From assembly GCA_030753265.1 (NCBI GenBank), contig JASMCQ010000094.1, forward strand, positions 8,813 to 72,812: a stretch of 64,000 nt of DNA, given 5' to 3'. Positions 15,820 through 25,343 of the stretch are shown piece after piece (the stretch's first letter is position 1; each line of letters begins with the position of its first letter). The notes under the pieces were generated by a model that did not search any database, was not told where the DNA came from, and saw nothing but the letters and a program-made list of their open reading frames with translations. This DNA is from Dehalococcoidia bacterium. Its GTDB lineage: Bacteria > Chloroflexota > Dehalococcoidia > UBA3495. The translations under genes were made by a program, and so were the position numbers.

Positions 15820-16650
15820 GTGGTCAACATCGGTTGGTTTTCCACCGGCAACGGGGAAGGCTCCAGGGGTTTGCTTCGGTTCGTGCAGGAGCGGATCGCC
15901 CGCGGGCTGTTGGACGCCCGGATAGAGTTCGTTTTCAGCAACCGGGACCCCGGCGAGGCCGAGGGCTCGGACCTGTTTTTCGACTTGGTGACGGGCTACG
16001 GGTTGCCCTTGGTGACCTTCTCCTCCACCAGGTTCCGGCGAGCCAGGGGGCGGCCCTTCTCCGGCCTCCGGGAGGAGTACGACCGGCAGGTCATGGACCT
16101 GCTGTCGAGTTTTCACCCGGACATTTGCGTCCTGGCGGGTTACATGCTCATCGCCAGCGGCGCCATGTGCCGGTCCTATCCCCTCCTGAATCTGCATCCC
16201 GCGTTACCAGACGGTCCCATCGGCACCTGGCAGGAAGTCATCTGGGAGTTGGTGCAGTCCAGGGCAGAACGCACCGGCGCCATGATTCACCTGGCCACCG
16301 AAGATGTGGACCGAGGGCCGGTGGTGTCCAACTGTACGGTGCCCATTACCGGGCCCTCCTTCGCACCACTTTGGGAGCAGTTGGGCCGGCAGGAGTTGGG
16401 CCAACCGCAAACCGGGCAAGGGGAGGAATCCCCGCTGTTCCACCTTATCCGGCAGGCCGGATACCAGAGGGAGCCCTATTTGCTCTTCGAGACCCTCCGG
16501 GCGGTGGCGGAAGGGCAGGTTACTCTGAAGGAAGGCCAGGTCCTGGACCGGGACGGGAAACCCCTGTCACATACCGCCCCCAAGGGCCTGTCCTTGGACC
16601 GGGAGATCGAGGGGGCGATGGCTCGGGACGGCTTGCAGCCCATCCGGTGA
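15820..16650 (+). CDS. PurN-like formyltransferase domain protein
   Basis: A 276-residue protein with the formyltransferase fold of PurN and Fmt. Its N-terminus (IGWFSTGNGEGSRGLL and FVFSNRDPGEAEGSDLFF) resembles the GNGSN substrate loop of PurN. The catalytic Asn and His are seen in LLNLHPALPDGPIGTWQ and the Asp in ATEDVDRGPVVS. These match the Asn-His-Asp set of glycinamide ribonucleotide formyltransferases. It is about 70 residues longer than PurN, with a C-terminal part (LRAVAEGQVTLKEGQVLDRD) that I do not recognise. The GTG start at 15820 lies 80 bases after xseB and has no clear ribosome site. Substrate is unknown. Confidence 0.75.
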   Translation: MVNIGWFSTGNGEGSRGLLRFVQERIARGLLDARIEFVFSNRDPGEAEGSDLFFDLVTGYGLPLVTFSSTRFRRARGRPFSGLREEYDRQVMDLLSSFHPDICVLAGYMLIASGAMCRSYPLLNLHPALPDGPIGTWQEVIWELVQSRAERTGAMIHLATEDVDRGPVVSNCTVPITGPSFAPLWEQLGRQELGQPQTGQGEESPLFHLIRQAGYQREPYLLFETLRAVAEGQVTLKEGQVLDRDGKPLSHTAPKGLSLDREIEGAMARDGLQPIR

Positions 16651-16972
16651 GCGCCGCATCCGAGGGAAAAGGGGGCCGGCCCGCTCCGCGACCCCAAACA
16701 ATCTCGGGTGGTTGGGCCGGGATGTGAAAAACCCTCCCCAAAACCGTCTTTCCGGCGAAGGCCGGAATCCAGAAAAGCGTCAACTGGATCCCGGCCTTCG
16801 CCGGGATGACGGACCGGGTATTCGACCGATTACGAGATTCTGGACCAGAGCAAGGGTCGACCGGGGAGATGGGGCCGAAGAAGGTGTGGCACTATAGCTG
16901 GGACGGGGGCCACCTGGGCTGCGGTTGTGGTCGGGGCCGGTTGAGTTTCGGGGGGCTATCGGTGGAAGGGGG
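16651..16972. other. Convergent intergenic region with repeat
   Basis: Lies between the formyltransferase gene (plus) and clpX (minus). Apart from the dispersed repeat at 16751-16810 there is no gene or clear terminator. Confidence 0.5.
16751..16810. repeat. Dispersed palindromic repeat, CCGGCGAAGGCCGG family, copy 2
   Basis: TCCGGCGAAGGCCGGAATCC forms the left arm and GGATCCCGGCCTTCGCCGGG the right arm of a long inverted repeat, each arm itself palindromic. It is followed by ATGAC, GGGTATTC and TTACGAG, as in the copies at 43340 and 43433. Confidence 0.85.
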
Positions 16973-18271
16973 CTACGCCGATTTTTCCAGAGAGTCCAGG
17001 GTGAGACTCAGGGTCTCACCGGATTCGGTAAAGAGCTTGGGAGCGCCGGTTCCTTCGATGGCATCGCGGTCCACCACGCACCGTACCACTTCCTCCAAAG
17101 AGGGAAGCTCGTACATCACGTCCAGCAGGGCCTCTTCGATCACGTAGCGCAAACAACGGGCTCCCGTCTGGTGTTCCAGAGCGCGCTCCGCCGCTGCGTC
17201 CAAGGCTTCGGGGGCGAACTCCAAATCTACCCCGTCGATGCCGAACAATTGTTGGTACTGCTTGACGATGGCGTTCTTGGGCTCGGTCAACACGCGGACC
17301 AATGCTTCCTTGTCCAGGGGTTCCAAGGCCGCCGCCACCGGCAACCGGCCCACCATCTCGGGGATAAAGCCGAAATCCAGCAGGTCTTCCGGGATTACGT
17401 GGCTGAGGTAACTTTGCTCCGTCTCCGGCTCCGCCTTGTTTCGGCCCCCGGCCAGAAAACCCAGCCGCGACTCGCCGGTCGACAATCGCCGGGCGACTAC
17501 TTCTTCCAAGCCGTCGAAGGCCCCGCCGCAGATGAACAGGATGTTCCGAGTGTTGATTTGCAGGAACTCCTGGTGGGGGTGCTTGCGGCCCCCCTGTGGT
17601 GGAACGTTGGCGACGCAGCCCTCGATGATCTTCAGCAGCTCTTGCTGAACGCCTTCACCGGAAACGTCCCGGGTTATGGACCGGTTCACACCCTCTTTGC
17701 GGGCTATTTTGTCCAGTTCGTCGATGTAGATGATGCCGTGCTCCGCCCGGGAGACATCCCATTCGGCTGCTTGAATCAGCCGCAGCAGGATGTTCTCCAC
17801 GTCCTCTCCCACATAGCCTGATTCGGTGAGAGAGGTGGCGTCGCAGACGGCGAAGGGCACCTCCAGGGTGCGGGCCAAGGTTTCCGCGAGCAGGGTCTTT
17901 CCACAACCGGTTGGTCCGATAAGCAGAATATTTGTCTTCTGCAGCTCAACATCGGACTTTCTGGTGCCGTTCCAGATTCTCTTGAAGTGGTTGTAGACGG
18001 CCACGCTGAGAATCTTCTTGGCCTTCTCCTGGGCGACCACATATTCTTCGAGACTGGCGTAGATCTCCCGGGGCACCAGTGGACCCTTGCGGTCATGGCG
18101 TTGGGCCCGCTTCGGCGGCTCTTGCTCAATGAGCTGCCCTAGGACGCGGATGCAATCGTAGCAGACCGTGGCACGGCCTTTTCCGGCGATAACGAGGTTG
18201 GCCCGAGACTGGCCTTTCTCGCAGAAGGAACACTGGGACAACCTGGGCCCATTTCTGGTGCTAGAAACCAA
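16973..18271 (-). CDS. clpX: ATP-dependent Clp protease ATP-binding subunit ClpX
   Basis: AAA+ unfoldase that feeds substrates to ClpP. It has 432 residues. The N-terminal zinc-binding domain shows CSFCEKGQ and CYDCIRVLG. The AAA module has Walker [16 protein letters not shown], pore loop SGYVGEDVE, Walker [14 protein letters not shown], and the C-terminal sensor region ([20 protein letters not shown]). The start is TTG 18271 with GAGAGG upstream. It is the last gene of the minus-strand tig-clpP-clpX group, the standard order for this protein quality-control set. Confidence 0.95.
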   Translation of the reverse strand: MVSSTRNGPRLSQCSFCEKGQSRANLVIAGKGRATVCYDCIRVLGQLIEQEPPKRAQRHDRKGPLVPREIYASLEEYVVAQEKAKKILSVAVYNHFKRIWNGTRKSDVELQKTNILLIGPTGCGKTLLAETLARTLEVPFAVCDATSLTESGYVGEDVENILLRLIQAAEWDVSRAEHGIIYIDELDKIARKEGVNRSITRDVSGEGVQQELLKIIEGCVANVPPQGGRKHPHQEFLQINTRNILFICGGAFDGLEEVVARRLSTGESRLGFLAGGRNKAEPETEQSYLSHVIPEDLLDFGFIPEMVGRLPVAAALEPLDKEALVRVLTEPKNAIVKQYQQLFGIDGVDLEFAPEALDAAAERALEHQTGARCLRYVIEEALLDVMYELPSLEEVVRCVVDRDAIEGTGAPKLFTESGETLSLTLDSLEKSA

Positions 18272-18318
18272 TCGACCCTCTCACTCCATCGACTAGGCGG
18301 GTGGCCTCAGGAACCGTT

Positions 18319-18975
18319 TTATTCCTTTTCTTTTTCTTTCTCTTCTTCTTCGTTCTTCGCCGAGCCCAGGATTTCATCAACCAGGGAGTATTCCACTCCC
18401 TGCTCCGCGGTCAGGTAAAAGTCACGGTCGGTGTCCCGGGCGATCTTGTCGTAGGTCTGGCCCGTGTTCTCGGCCAGTATGCTGCGGATCTTGTCCTGCA
18501 ACCGTATGATCTCCCTGGCGGCGATCTCGATGTCGGTGGCCTGGCCCTGGGCGCCCCCCATGGGTTGGTGCATGTGGATGGTGGAGTTGGGCAAGGCGTA
18601 CCGCTTACCCTTGCTCCCGCCGGAAAGAAGCACGGTGGCCATGCTGGCGGTCATCCCCAGGCAGATGGTGGACACCTCGGGATTGATCAATCGCATGGTG
18701 TCGTATATCGCCAGGCCGGAGCTGATGACGCCGCCCGGGCTGTTGATATAAAGGTTGATCCCCTTGTCCGGGTCCTCCCGTTCCAGGTAGAGAAGCTGGG
18801 CGATGATGGTGTTGGCCACGTGGTCGTTGATCGGAGTACCCAGGAATATAATCCGCTCCTTGAGCAACAGGGAGTAGATGTCGAAAGCCCGCTCTCCGCG
18901 AGGGCTGGTCTCGATGACCATGGGAATAATATTCTGGGGGACGTAAAACGACGAATCGTAAGGGTTATTCTGCAT
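18319..18975 (-). CDS. clpP: ATP-dependent Clp protease proteolytic subunit ClpP
   Basis: Serine peptidase that forms the tetradecameric chamber docked by ClpX. It has 218 residues. The catalytic Ser is in [13 protein letters not shown] and the His in [15 protein letters not shown]; the Asp is expected in the [16 protein letters not shown] region. ATG 18975 is chosen because GGAAGGA lies just upstream and the conserved N-terminus begins there. It overlaps the end of tig by 11 bases. The C-terminus ends in a Lys/Glu-rich tail ([11 protein letters not shown]), an unusual addition encoded by a purine-rich low-complexity stretch. Confidence 0.96.
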   Translation of the reverse strand: MQNNPYDSSFYVPQNIIPMVIETSPRGERAFDIYSLLLKERIIFLGTPINDHVANTIIAQLLYLEREDPDKGINLYINSPGGVISSGLAIYDTMRLINPEVSTICLGMTASMATVLLSGGSKGKRYALPNSTIHMHQPMGGAQGQATDIEIAAREIIRLQDKIRSILAENTGQTYDKIARDTDRDFYLTAEQGVEYSLVDEILGSAKNEEEEKEKEKE

Positions 18976-20353
18976 CAGGATTCGTTCCTTCCTCGTGTTC
19001 TTCGGGATCTTCAGTCTTCGCGTTGGTGGGTTCTTCCGGCTCTGGAGTGGTCTCACCGACTACCGGCTCCGCGCCCTGCCCCTCGACGATTTGCACCAGG
19101 CGCTGGATTACCTTGCGGTTGAATACCATCGAGCGAATCGAGTCCTTGGCGCTGTCTGATGAGAGGGCTTGGCGAGTCGCTTCCTCGGAACCCGCCGACT
19201 CGGTCAGCATGGACTCGATTTCTGCCTGGATGTCCTCCGAGGAGACTTCGATGCCCTCTTCTTTGGCCAGCTTCCGTAGCACCAGGTAGGAGTTCAGCCG
19301 CTGTTCAGCCTGGGGCTTGAGTTGCTCTCTCCATTCCTCTTCCGTTTTTCCAATGTAACTCAGATAAGTGTCCATGTCTATGCGCTGATTGCGCATAGAC
19401 CGCTCCCGCTCCTCGTACATCCCATTCAGTTCCCGCTCGTAAATCAGGGCGGATGCTTGGATCTCGGCGAGCTTGAGCAGTTCCTCCAGGCTGTCGTGCT
19501 CCAGTTGGCGCAACGACGTCTTTTCTGCGGTCGTGGTCAGTTGGCCGCGCACGAACGCGGTCAAGGCCTCGACGCTCTCGTACCCGTCCCGGACCCCTTT
19601 GGCGAACTCGTCGTCCAACTCGGGCAGAGTTTTCACTTTGACGGCCAACACCCGCACCTGCAGATGGCACTCCTTGCCCGCGTAGTCGCCCTGGTGATGG
19701 TCCTCGGGGATCGTCAGAGTAAACTCTTTCTCTTGCCCTTCGGACATTCCTTCTAGGTAGACGGAGAACCCGGGCATGGGAAGCGGGTTTTCGAGTTGGG
19801 GGATAAAATCGACGCCCTGGTCGTTGATAACGCTTTCCCCGGCGATGGTGCCGAGAATGTCCAGGCTGACCAGGTCCCCGAATTTCACCGCGCGGCCAGC
19901 GGGCTCCCAAGGGGCAGCCTCCTGCCGCAACTGCTCGATGACCTCGTCCACCTGACCATCGGTTACCTCAACCGCCTGGCGTTCCAGCCGGAGGGCCAGG
20001 TACTCCCCCAGGTCGACAAGCGGCTCCAGGGGTACTACCGCTTTAAAGGAAACCGGCTCAGTTTCCAGGATCTCCAACTGGGGCTCCGAGAACGCCTCGA
20101 GATTCTCATTCTTGAGGACCTGGTCCAGGGTCTCAGGCACCATGAAATCCAGGGCCTCTTGGATCAAGACAGCCCGGCCGACGTGACTTTCTACGATAGA
20201 CCTGGGCGCTTTTCCGGGGCGGAACCCCGGTATCCTCACCTGCTTCACCACTTGGCGGTAGGAGCGAGAAATAAAGGGTTCTTCGTCCTCTGGCTCCATT
20301 GCGATACTTAGGGTGACTTCAGTGGGCCCAACCGACTCCGTGGTGATATTCAC
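18965..20353 (-). CDS. tig: Trigger factor
   Basis: Ribosome-associated chaperone and peptidyl-prolyl isomerase that meets nascent chains. It has 462 residues. The N-terminal ribosome-binding domain carries [20 protein letters not shown], which contains the GFRxGKxP signature. The FKBP-like PPIase domain follows ([12 protein letters not shown], then the [16 protein letters not shown] region), and then the long helical C-terminal arm. The end is acidic and low in complexity ([20 protein letters not shown]). It is first gene of the tig-clpP-clpX group and overlaps clpP by 11 bases. Confidence 0.95.
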   Translation of the reverse strand: MNITTESVGPTEVTLSIAMEPEDEEPFISRSYRQVVKQVRIPGFRPGKAPRSIVESHVGRAVLIQEALDFMVPETLDQVLKNENLEAFSEPQLEILETEPVSFKAVVPLEPLVDLGEYLALRLERQAVEVTDGQVDEVIEQLRQEAAPWEPAGRAVKFGDLVSLDILGTIAGESVINDQGVDFIPQLENPLPMPGFSVYLEGMSEGQEKEFTLTIPEDHHQGDYAGKECHLQVRVLAVKVKTLPELDDEFAKGVRDGYESVEALTAFVRGQLTTTAEKTSLRQLEHDSLEELLKLAEIQASALIYERELNGMYEERERSMRNQRIDMDTYLSYIGKTEEEWREQLKPQAEQRLNSYLVLRKLAKEEGIEVSSEDIQAEIESMLTESAGSEEATRQALSSDSAKDSIRSMVFNRKVIQRLVQIVEGQGAEPVVGETTPEPEEPTNAKTEDPEEHEEGTNPDAE

Positions 20354-20977
20354 AGGCAGCGCTCTCCGTGTTTCCGATGCAGCTTTGGGAAGGCCCGAAA
20401 GGTGGCCAGGGAAGCCGGTGGGCCAGGTTCAAGTATAGCATAGTCCGTAATGGTTGAAAATTACTATGAACCCTCCCGTGGACCAGCGAAAAACGTGCCG
20501 GGCAGTGGGCCTGCGGTAGTGGTCAATGTTTAAGAAAAGGGCTAAATTTGGTCAATTGCCCGAAATACGTTTAAAAATGGTCTTAAAAAACGTTGACAAT
20601 GCAGTACGAGGGTTGGTAGTTTTGGGCCGATGGGGAGAAATAGGGGCTGCGGTGGATGATGATCCCCTCTGTTCCACTCTACTAAAGCCGAGCGGGCTCC
20701 AATTTCCGGAGCACCCTCCGGCCCTCTGAGGCTACCCGCCAGCCTGCGGGATAGCCAATCGATCCAGGCTAACGGCCCATGCGGTTAAGACCGCCTCTTT
20801 TACGTCGAGAGTATTTGCGTTAACGATTGTTCCCCGTCCGTGGGACCGATCGTTGCGCCGAGGCAGTGAACCCGCATCGACCGGATTGACGAAGACACTT
20901 TGTTTCATGAGGAAACAGTGACTCTATCGACGCCAATACTGGACCGAGAAACCGCGAGTTTGCAGTGGGAGTTGGCT
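20354..20977. other. tig-rsmH divergent intergenic region
   Basis: A 624-base region without a supported gene. It contains an AT-richer part at 20520-20640 and a hairpin at 20781-20801. There is also a small inverted repeat near 20903-20917 (GTTTC/GAAAC). A TTGACA at 20593-20598 is not followed by a convincing -10 element, so the rsmH promoter is not placed. Confidence 0.45.
20781..20801 (+). terminator. Terminator-like hairpin upstream of rsmH
   Basis: GCGGT-TAAG-ACCGC gives a perfect 5-base-pair stem followed by CTCTTTT. It lies about 200 bases before the division genes, so it could end an upstream transcript or act as a leader attenuator. The stem is short. Confidence 0.4.
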
Positions 20978-21934
20978 ATGGCCAAGATCGACTCGGACTC
21001 GGGCAACGACGGCCCCACGTATCACCGGCCGGTCCTGTTGGCGGAGTCGGTTGAGCGCTTGGCAGTCCGGCCGGACGGCGTTTACCTGGATGGCACGTTG
21101 GGTGAAGGCGGCCATGCCGAGGCGATCCTCGATGCCTCGGCGCCTTCAGGCACGGTGTTAGGAATCGACCTGGACCCGCGGTCATTGGTCCGGGCTAACG
21201 AGCGGCTCGAAGGCTACGGCCGGCGAATGATCTCCGTCCAGGGGAACTATGCCGACATGGTGGACCTGGTTCAGCCGAAAGGGATTACCCAAGTCGACGG
21301 GGTGTTGTTGGACCTTGGGTTCTCTTCGCGTCAGGTCCGGGAGCCCGGGTATGGGTTCAGCTTCCGGACCGACGAGCCTCTGGACATGCGCTACGATCCG
21401 GCCGGGCCGTGGACGGCGGAGCGCATCGTCAACACCTACGCTGAGAAGGACCTGGCGTGGCTCATTTTCCACTACGGAGAAGAGCCCAGGTCCAGGGCGA
21501 TCGCCCGGGACATCGTCCGAGGCCGGCCCGTTGAATCTACCGCGCACCTGGCCGGCCTGGTGGCCCGTACCGTGGGTCAACGGCGGGGGCGCCGGGTTCA
21601 TCCGGCCACCCGCACCTTTCAGGCGCTACGAATCGCCGTGAACGGAGAGTTGGACAATCTGGAGGCCGGCTTGATGGCCGCCGTCCAACTGCTGGCCCCG
21701 GCGGGGGTGTTGGTGGTGATCAGCTATCACAGCCTCGAAGACCGGGCGGTCAAGAAATTTCTGGCCCGGGAATCCGCCGGCTGCATTTGCCCACCGGAGT
21801 TACCCGTCTGCGCTTGCGGTCGCCAACCGGATTTGCGAATCGTCAACCGGAAGGTTATCCGTCCGTCCTTCGCGGAGGTGCAGTCGAACCCTCGCAGCCG
21901 GAGCGCGAAGATGCGGGTGGCCCAACGGATTTAG
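20978..21934 (+). CDS. rsmH: 16S rRNA (cytosine-1402-N4)-methyltransferase RsmH
   Basis: Methylates N4 of C1402 in the 16S rRNA decoding centre. It has 318 residues. The SAM-binding motif is YLDGTLGEGGHAEAIL at about residue 32, with GIDLDPRSL after it. The family segments VLLDLGFSSRQV, GFSFRTDEPLDMRYD, FQALRIAVNGELDNLE and VISYHSLEDRAVK are all present. ATG 20978 is preferred over an in-frame start at 20900, since GGGAG lies six bases upstream and homologues begin near YHRPVLL. It is the first gene of a reduced division cluster with ftsA and ftsZ; mur, mra and fts peptidoglycan genes are absent between them. Confidence 0.95.
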   Translation: MAKIDSDSGNDGPTYHRPVLLAESVERLAVRPDGVYLDGTLGEGGHAEAILDASAPSGTVLGIDLDPRSLVRANERLEGYGRRMISVQGNYADMVDLVQPKGITQVDGVLLDLGFSSRQVREPGYGFSFRTDEPLDMRYDPAGPWTAERIVNTYAEKDLAWLIFHYGEEPRSRAIARDIVRGRPVESTAHLAGLVARTVGQRRGRRVHPATRTFQALRIAVNGELDNLEAGLMAAVQLLAPAGVLVVISYHSLEDRAVKKFLARESAGCICPPELPVCACGRQPDLRIVNRKVIRPSFAEVQSNPRSRSAKMRVAQRI

Positions 21935-21995
21935 GGGCTCCCCCGGTCTCCTTTAGATAAGGGAGAAATAAGGCTGATGAAAGGATGGTGGCAAC

Positions 21996-23255
21996 TTGGC
22001 TAGGGACACTTTTTACACAGCCGTTGACATGGGCACCAACAAAGTTGCGTCCATCGTGGCCCGCGTGGGCACCGAGGGCGAGCTAAAAATCTTGGGCACC
22101 GGCATCGTGCCATCCCAAGGGATGCACAAGGGCCGCATCGAGAGTATCGAGGAGGCCCAGGTGGCGGTGCGCTCTTCCCTGGAGGAAGCCCAGCGGTACA
22201 TCGGCCATGGGGTGGTGGCTGGGGTCTATGTGGGCGTCAGTGGAACCCACATAACATGTCTGAATACTAAGGAAACGGTGGACCACCTGGCCGATGTCGA
22301 CGACATCAGCACCCAGCTATTGGACAAACTGATCCAGTCCTCTTTCCCCCAGGTGACTCGCACTCAAGAGGTCGTGCACATAATCCCCATTGGTTACGAC
22401 GTGGATGGGATGTCGGGGGTGCGTAACCCGGTGGGGCTTCACGGAAGACAAGTCCAGGTAGAGGCTCACGTGGTGCTTGGAGATGCGGCGACATTGAAGA
22501 ACACCGTGAAGGCGGTGGAGGCCAGCCGGATCTCCGTCAAGAGCCTGGTGCTCCAGTCCCTGGCCTCAGCCGAGGCCACCCTCACCGGAGACGAGCGGGA
22601 GATGGGAACGGTGTTGGCGGATATTGGGGGCGGGACCACCGACGTGATTATCTACCGCCAGGGAAACCCCTGGTATTCGGCGATCATCCCGGTGGGTGGC
22701 GACCATCTCACCCGGGACCTGTCGGTGGCGATGCGCACTCCGTTCTATGTGGCAGAGGAAATGAAGCTCAAGTGGGGCCACGCCATGCCGGAGATGGTGA
22801 AGGTGGATGATGAGGTGGTGATCCCGAGCTTCGAAGGCCAGCCTCGGCGCATTGTCCAACGGCGGGAACTCAGTGAGCCCCTGGAAGCCCGCATCGTGGA
22901 GTTGCTGAAGCAGATCCTCCTCAAAATGCGGCAGGCTGGGCTGCGGCAGTTCCCGGCGGGGGGGTTGGTCCTCACCGGCGGGTGTGCCGAATTGCCTGGC
23001 TTCCGGGAGTTGGCCCAGAAAACCCTTGGCGGTCCGGTGCGAATCGGGTATCCCCGCGGCATCGCCGGGCTACCCACTCAGCTGCAGAAGCCGGCCTACT
23101 CCGCCGGCGTTGGGTTGCTCCTTTGGGGAATAAAGCACCAGGGTGAGAAACGCCCGTACCGAAATGGAGAGCGGACCCTTTGGGGGAACAAGCCCTTGAT
23201 GCGTTGGTTCAAGCGGGGCTCTAAGAACAAAAAGGCCAAGGTCGAAGTTGGGTAG
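21996..23255 (+). CDS. ftsA: Cell division protein FtsA
   Basis: Actin-like ATPase that tethers FtsZ filaments to the membrane. It has 419 residues. Phosphate-binding motifs are seen in TAVDMGTNKVASIVARV and in LADIGGGTTDVIIY, and the SHS2 insert lies at about residues 85-165. The C-terminus carries an amphipathic, basic membrane-targeting stretch (LMRWFKRGSKNKKAK). It starts at TTG 21996, 61 bases after rsmH. 343 bases separate it from ftsZ, longer than usual, and no ftsQ/divIB is found nearby. Other FtsA/MreB-fold proteins such as PilM are excluded by the ftsZ context and the membrane tail. Confidence 0.92.
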   Translation: MARDTFYTAVDMGTNKVASIVARVGTEGELKILGTGIVPSQGMHKGRIESIEEAQVAVRSSLEEAQRYIGHGVVAGVYVGVSGTHITCLNTKETVDHLADVDDISTQLLDKLIQSSFPQVTRTQEVVHIIPIGYDVDGMSGVRNPVGLHGRQVQVEAHVVLGDAATLKNTVKAVEASRISVKSLVLQSLASAEATLTGDEREMGTVLADIGGGTTDVIIYRQGNPWYSAIIPVGGDHLTRDLSVAMRTPFYVAEEMKLKWGHAMPEMVKVDDEVVIPSFEGQPRRIVQRRELSEPLEARIVELLKQILLKMRQAGLRQFPAGGLVLTGGCAELPGFRELAQKTLGGPVRIGYPRGIAGLPTQLQKPAYSAGVGLLLWGIKHQGEKRPYRNGERTLWGNKPLMRWFKRGSKNKKAKVEVG

Positions 23256-23598
23256 ACAGCGGACATCAGGCGGCTATTGGCCAGTTTTCTGGCCGGCTTT
23301 CTTGAACGTCCGCACCGGGTACCGGCAGTCACAGACCGCCGGGCCCAGGGTGGTGAGGAAGGGGGAGATTCCCGATCAAGGCCCTTCGGCCCGGATGATT
23401 GGGCCGGCGGGGGCACGGAGAAGAGCACTGAGGCAAACGCTTCGGTCCAGCACTATCGGCAGCGTACAAGCTAAGGGCCACCGGCCCGTGGCGATTCCAG
23501 ATAGAGGCCGGGATGCAGGGGTGGGCCAAGGGTGGCCCGTTATCTGGGGGCAGCGCCGATTCAATTCGCGGCCTATATTGTGACGTGGAGGGAGAACA
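23256..23598. other. ftsA-ftsZ spacer
   Basis: 343 bases with no supported gene. A frame open across most of it has a composition unlike a conserved protein and no ribosome site. A short GGGCC-ACC-GGCCC hairpin is near 23474. A promoter for ftsZ may lie here, but I cannot place it. Confidence 0.45.
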
Positions 23599-24753
23599 AT
23601 GGTTTTGGAAGACTCAGCTTTGTGGGAGCCCGGAAACGATCCCGGCGATGCTTTCAGCCTGGTGCCGGAGGTTGGCAATGGCGCGCCGCGAATCAAGGTT
23701 GTGGGGATCGGTGGGGGCGGTAGCAACGCGGTTAGCCGGATGTTCAAGGAGAAATTGCCCGTTGTCGAGTACTACGCGGTGAACACCGACGCCCAGCACC
23801 TGTTCCGCTGTGACGTAGCCCACCGCTTGTCCATCGGACAGAGCTTGACCCGGGGTCTGGGGGCCGGGGCCTCACCCGACCTGGGCCGCCAGGCGGCAGA
23901 GGAAAGCCGGTTGGAGATCGAAAAGGCCATGGAAGGGGCGGACATGGTGTTCCTGGCCGTGGGAATGGGTGGCGGAACCGGTACCGGCGCTTCACCCATC
24001 GTCGCTCAGGTAGCGAAGGAATGCGGGGCCTTGACCGTGGCCGTGGTCAGCAGACCCTTCGCTTTCGAAGCATCTACCCGCCGCAAGAACGCCGACGAGG
24101 GCATCAACCGGCTCAAGGACCACGTCGATACGCTGATCGTGATCCCCAACGACCGGCTGCTCCAGTTGAACAATCATGGCGAGCAGACCTTCACCTGGGA
24201 AGACGCCCTGAAGATGGCCGACTCGGTACTACAGCAGGCCATTCAGGCAATTGCCGAGGTGGTCACCGTGCCCGGCGAGATCAATGTGGACTTCGCCGAC
24301 GTCAAGACCATTCTCAACAACGCGGGCCCAGCCTGGCTGGCCATCGGCCGGGGTAAGGGCGAGAACCGGGCCGTCGAAGCCGCCAAAATGGCGACCAAGA
24401 GCCCGCTGTTGGACATCGCCATGGATGGGGCGAAGCGCATCCTGTTCGTGGTCAGCGGTGGACCCACCCTCTCGCTTCAGGAAGTGCAGGACGCCGCCAA
24501 CGTCATCCAGGAGATGGCGGACCCGGATGCCAACATCATCTTCGGCACCTGCCGAGACTCCAAACTGGACGATGAGGTCAAGATCACGATGGTGGCCGCC
24601 GCGTTCCCGATGCTGGCGGAGACGCAGCAGATGCGGGAGGCGGAGCTGGAGCGCCTGTTGCAAGACGTGATTCCGGAATCGGAGGAGGAGCTGGACGTTC
24701 CAAGCTTCTTGCGCCGCCAATCCGGAACCAGAGGCCGGGGATTCTTCCGTTAA
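23599..24753 (+). CDS. ftsZ: Cell division protein FtsZ
   Basis: Tubulin-like GTPase that forms the division ring. It has 384 residues. GTP-binding and tubulin signatures are IKVVGIGGGGSNAVSRM, AVGMGGGTGTGASPIVAQ and the T7 loop region NVDFADVKTIL, which holds the catalytic Asp. The C-terminal peptide DVPSFLRRQ matches the conserved motif that binds FtsA. ATG 23599 has a strong GGAGGGAG just upstream. The linker between core and C-terminal peptide is short. Together with FtsA it suggests FtsZ-based division, even though peptidoglycan genes are not in this cluster. Confidence 0.97.
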   Translation: MVLEDSALWEPGNDPGDAFSLVPEVGNGAPRIKVVGIGGGGSNAVSRMFKEKLPVVEYYAVNTDAQHLFRCDVAHRLSIGQSLTRGLGAGASPDLGRQAAEESRLEIEKAMEGADMVFLAVGMGGGTGTGASPIVAQVAKECGALTVAVVSRPFAFEASTRRKNADEGINRLKDHVDTLIVIPNDRLLQLNNHGEQTFTWEDALKMADSVLQQAIQAIAEVVTVPGEINVDFADVKTILNNAGPAWLAIGRGKGENRAVEAAKMATKSPLLDIAMDGAKRILFVVSGGPTLSLQEVQDAANVIQEMADPDANIIFGTCRDSKLDDEVKITMVAAAFPMLAETQQMREAELERLLQDVIPESEEELDVPSFLRRQSGTRGRGFFR

Positions 24754-24762
24754 CCGAATTCA

Positions 24763-24786
24763 GCCGCCGGCCGATCGGCCGGCGGC
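24763..24786. terminator. GC palindrome after ftsZ
   Basis: A 24-base perfect palindrome (GCCGCCGGCC-GATC-GGCCGGCGGC) starting ten bases after the ftsZ stop. There is no T-run, so it may be an mRNA 3'-end stabiliser or a weak terminator rather than a full intrinsic terminator. Confidence 0.5.
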
Positions 24787-24954
24787 GCCGCTCCTCAACC
24801 GGGGCGGCAGGTTATTGGACCGGTTCCCGTTACTAATGAGTAATGTTCTCGGAAGCCTAGCAGCACTACTACCCCTAGTTTGGGATCCCTAAACCCAGGC
24901 GCCGGGAATCGCCTTGAGGCCGTCCTTCTTACGGAGGACGGCCTCTTTATTATT
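24787..24954 (+). ncRNA. Possible structured RNA or long 3' UTR ending in a terminator
   Basis: Between the ftsZ palindrome and the terminator at 24916 lie further inverted repeats: GCCGC/GCGGC near 24786-24807 and a near-perfect palindrome GTTTGGGATCCCTAAAC near 24880. No reading frame is supported. It could be a small RNA or simply the ftsZ 3' UTR. I do not recognise the family. Confidence 0.25.
24916..24954 (+). terminator. Strong intrinsic terminator
   Basis: GAGGCCGTCCT (24916-24926) pairs perfectly with AGGACGGCCTC (24935-24945) across an 8-base loop, followed by TTTATTATT. It ends transcription of the rsmH-ftsA-ftsZ region or of a small RNA. Confidence 0.9.
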
Positions 24955-25309
24955 CTCCATCTATCTCATCCAACGTCCATCACGTGCCTCTGGATGCCAT
25001 TCCCTCAAAGGCGCTCCGGAACATACCGCGCTGAATGAAGCGCTGAATGAAGCGAGGGGTCCGGGGTGGCGGGTCCAGGCTGCATGTTGAGCACCCCGCG
25101 CTGGATTCCTAGTCGCATCGCTCCTCGGTATCGTTCCTGCTCCGATTGCATTGGGCGGCCACGGCCCACCAAGTTAGGTTCACGTCAGCCAATGACCAGA
25201 ATCCGTCTATTTCGGGGGAAACGGCAGTGTGGTTTCCCTCTTCAGCGTGACAGTACTTGGGCAAAGGCCCTCTGGTTCCGGTGGTGGTCCCATCGGATTC
25301 TGAGGCCTA
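24955..25309. other. Intergenic region with a composite dispersed repeat
   Basis: No gene is supported. Bases of about 25001-25147 match, with substitutions, the composite repeat at 51665-51812. Confidence 0.5.
25001..25147. repeat. Composite dispersed repeat, copy 1
   Basis: Shares with 51665-51812 the ordered blocks CTCAAA, GGAACAT, GAAGCGAGGGG, GGCGGGTCCAGGCT, GGATTCCTAGTCGCATCGCT (GATTCCTCGTCGCCTCGCTC in the other copy) and CTCGG(t/a)AT. It contains a local duplication of GAATGAAGCG. Confidence 0.65.
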
Positions 25310-25338
25310 TTGACATTCATTACTGCGCATTATACAAT
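25310..25338 (+). promoter_or_regulatory. Sigma-70-type promoter of nrdR
   Basis: A perfect TTGACA at 25310-25315, a 17-base spacer and TACAAT at 25333-25338. The predicted start is near 25345, which places two NrdR-like boxes over and just after it. Confidence 0.75.
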
Positions 25339-25343
25339 TTCGT

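Noticed and set aside
23248..23583. A 111-codon open frame between ftsA and ftsZ, a possible ftsQ-like gene
   Set aside because: It starts inside ftsA, has no ribosome site, is rich in Arg, Gly and Pro without a membrane segment, and looks like a GC-rich chance frame.
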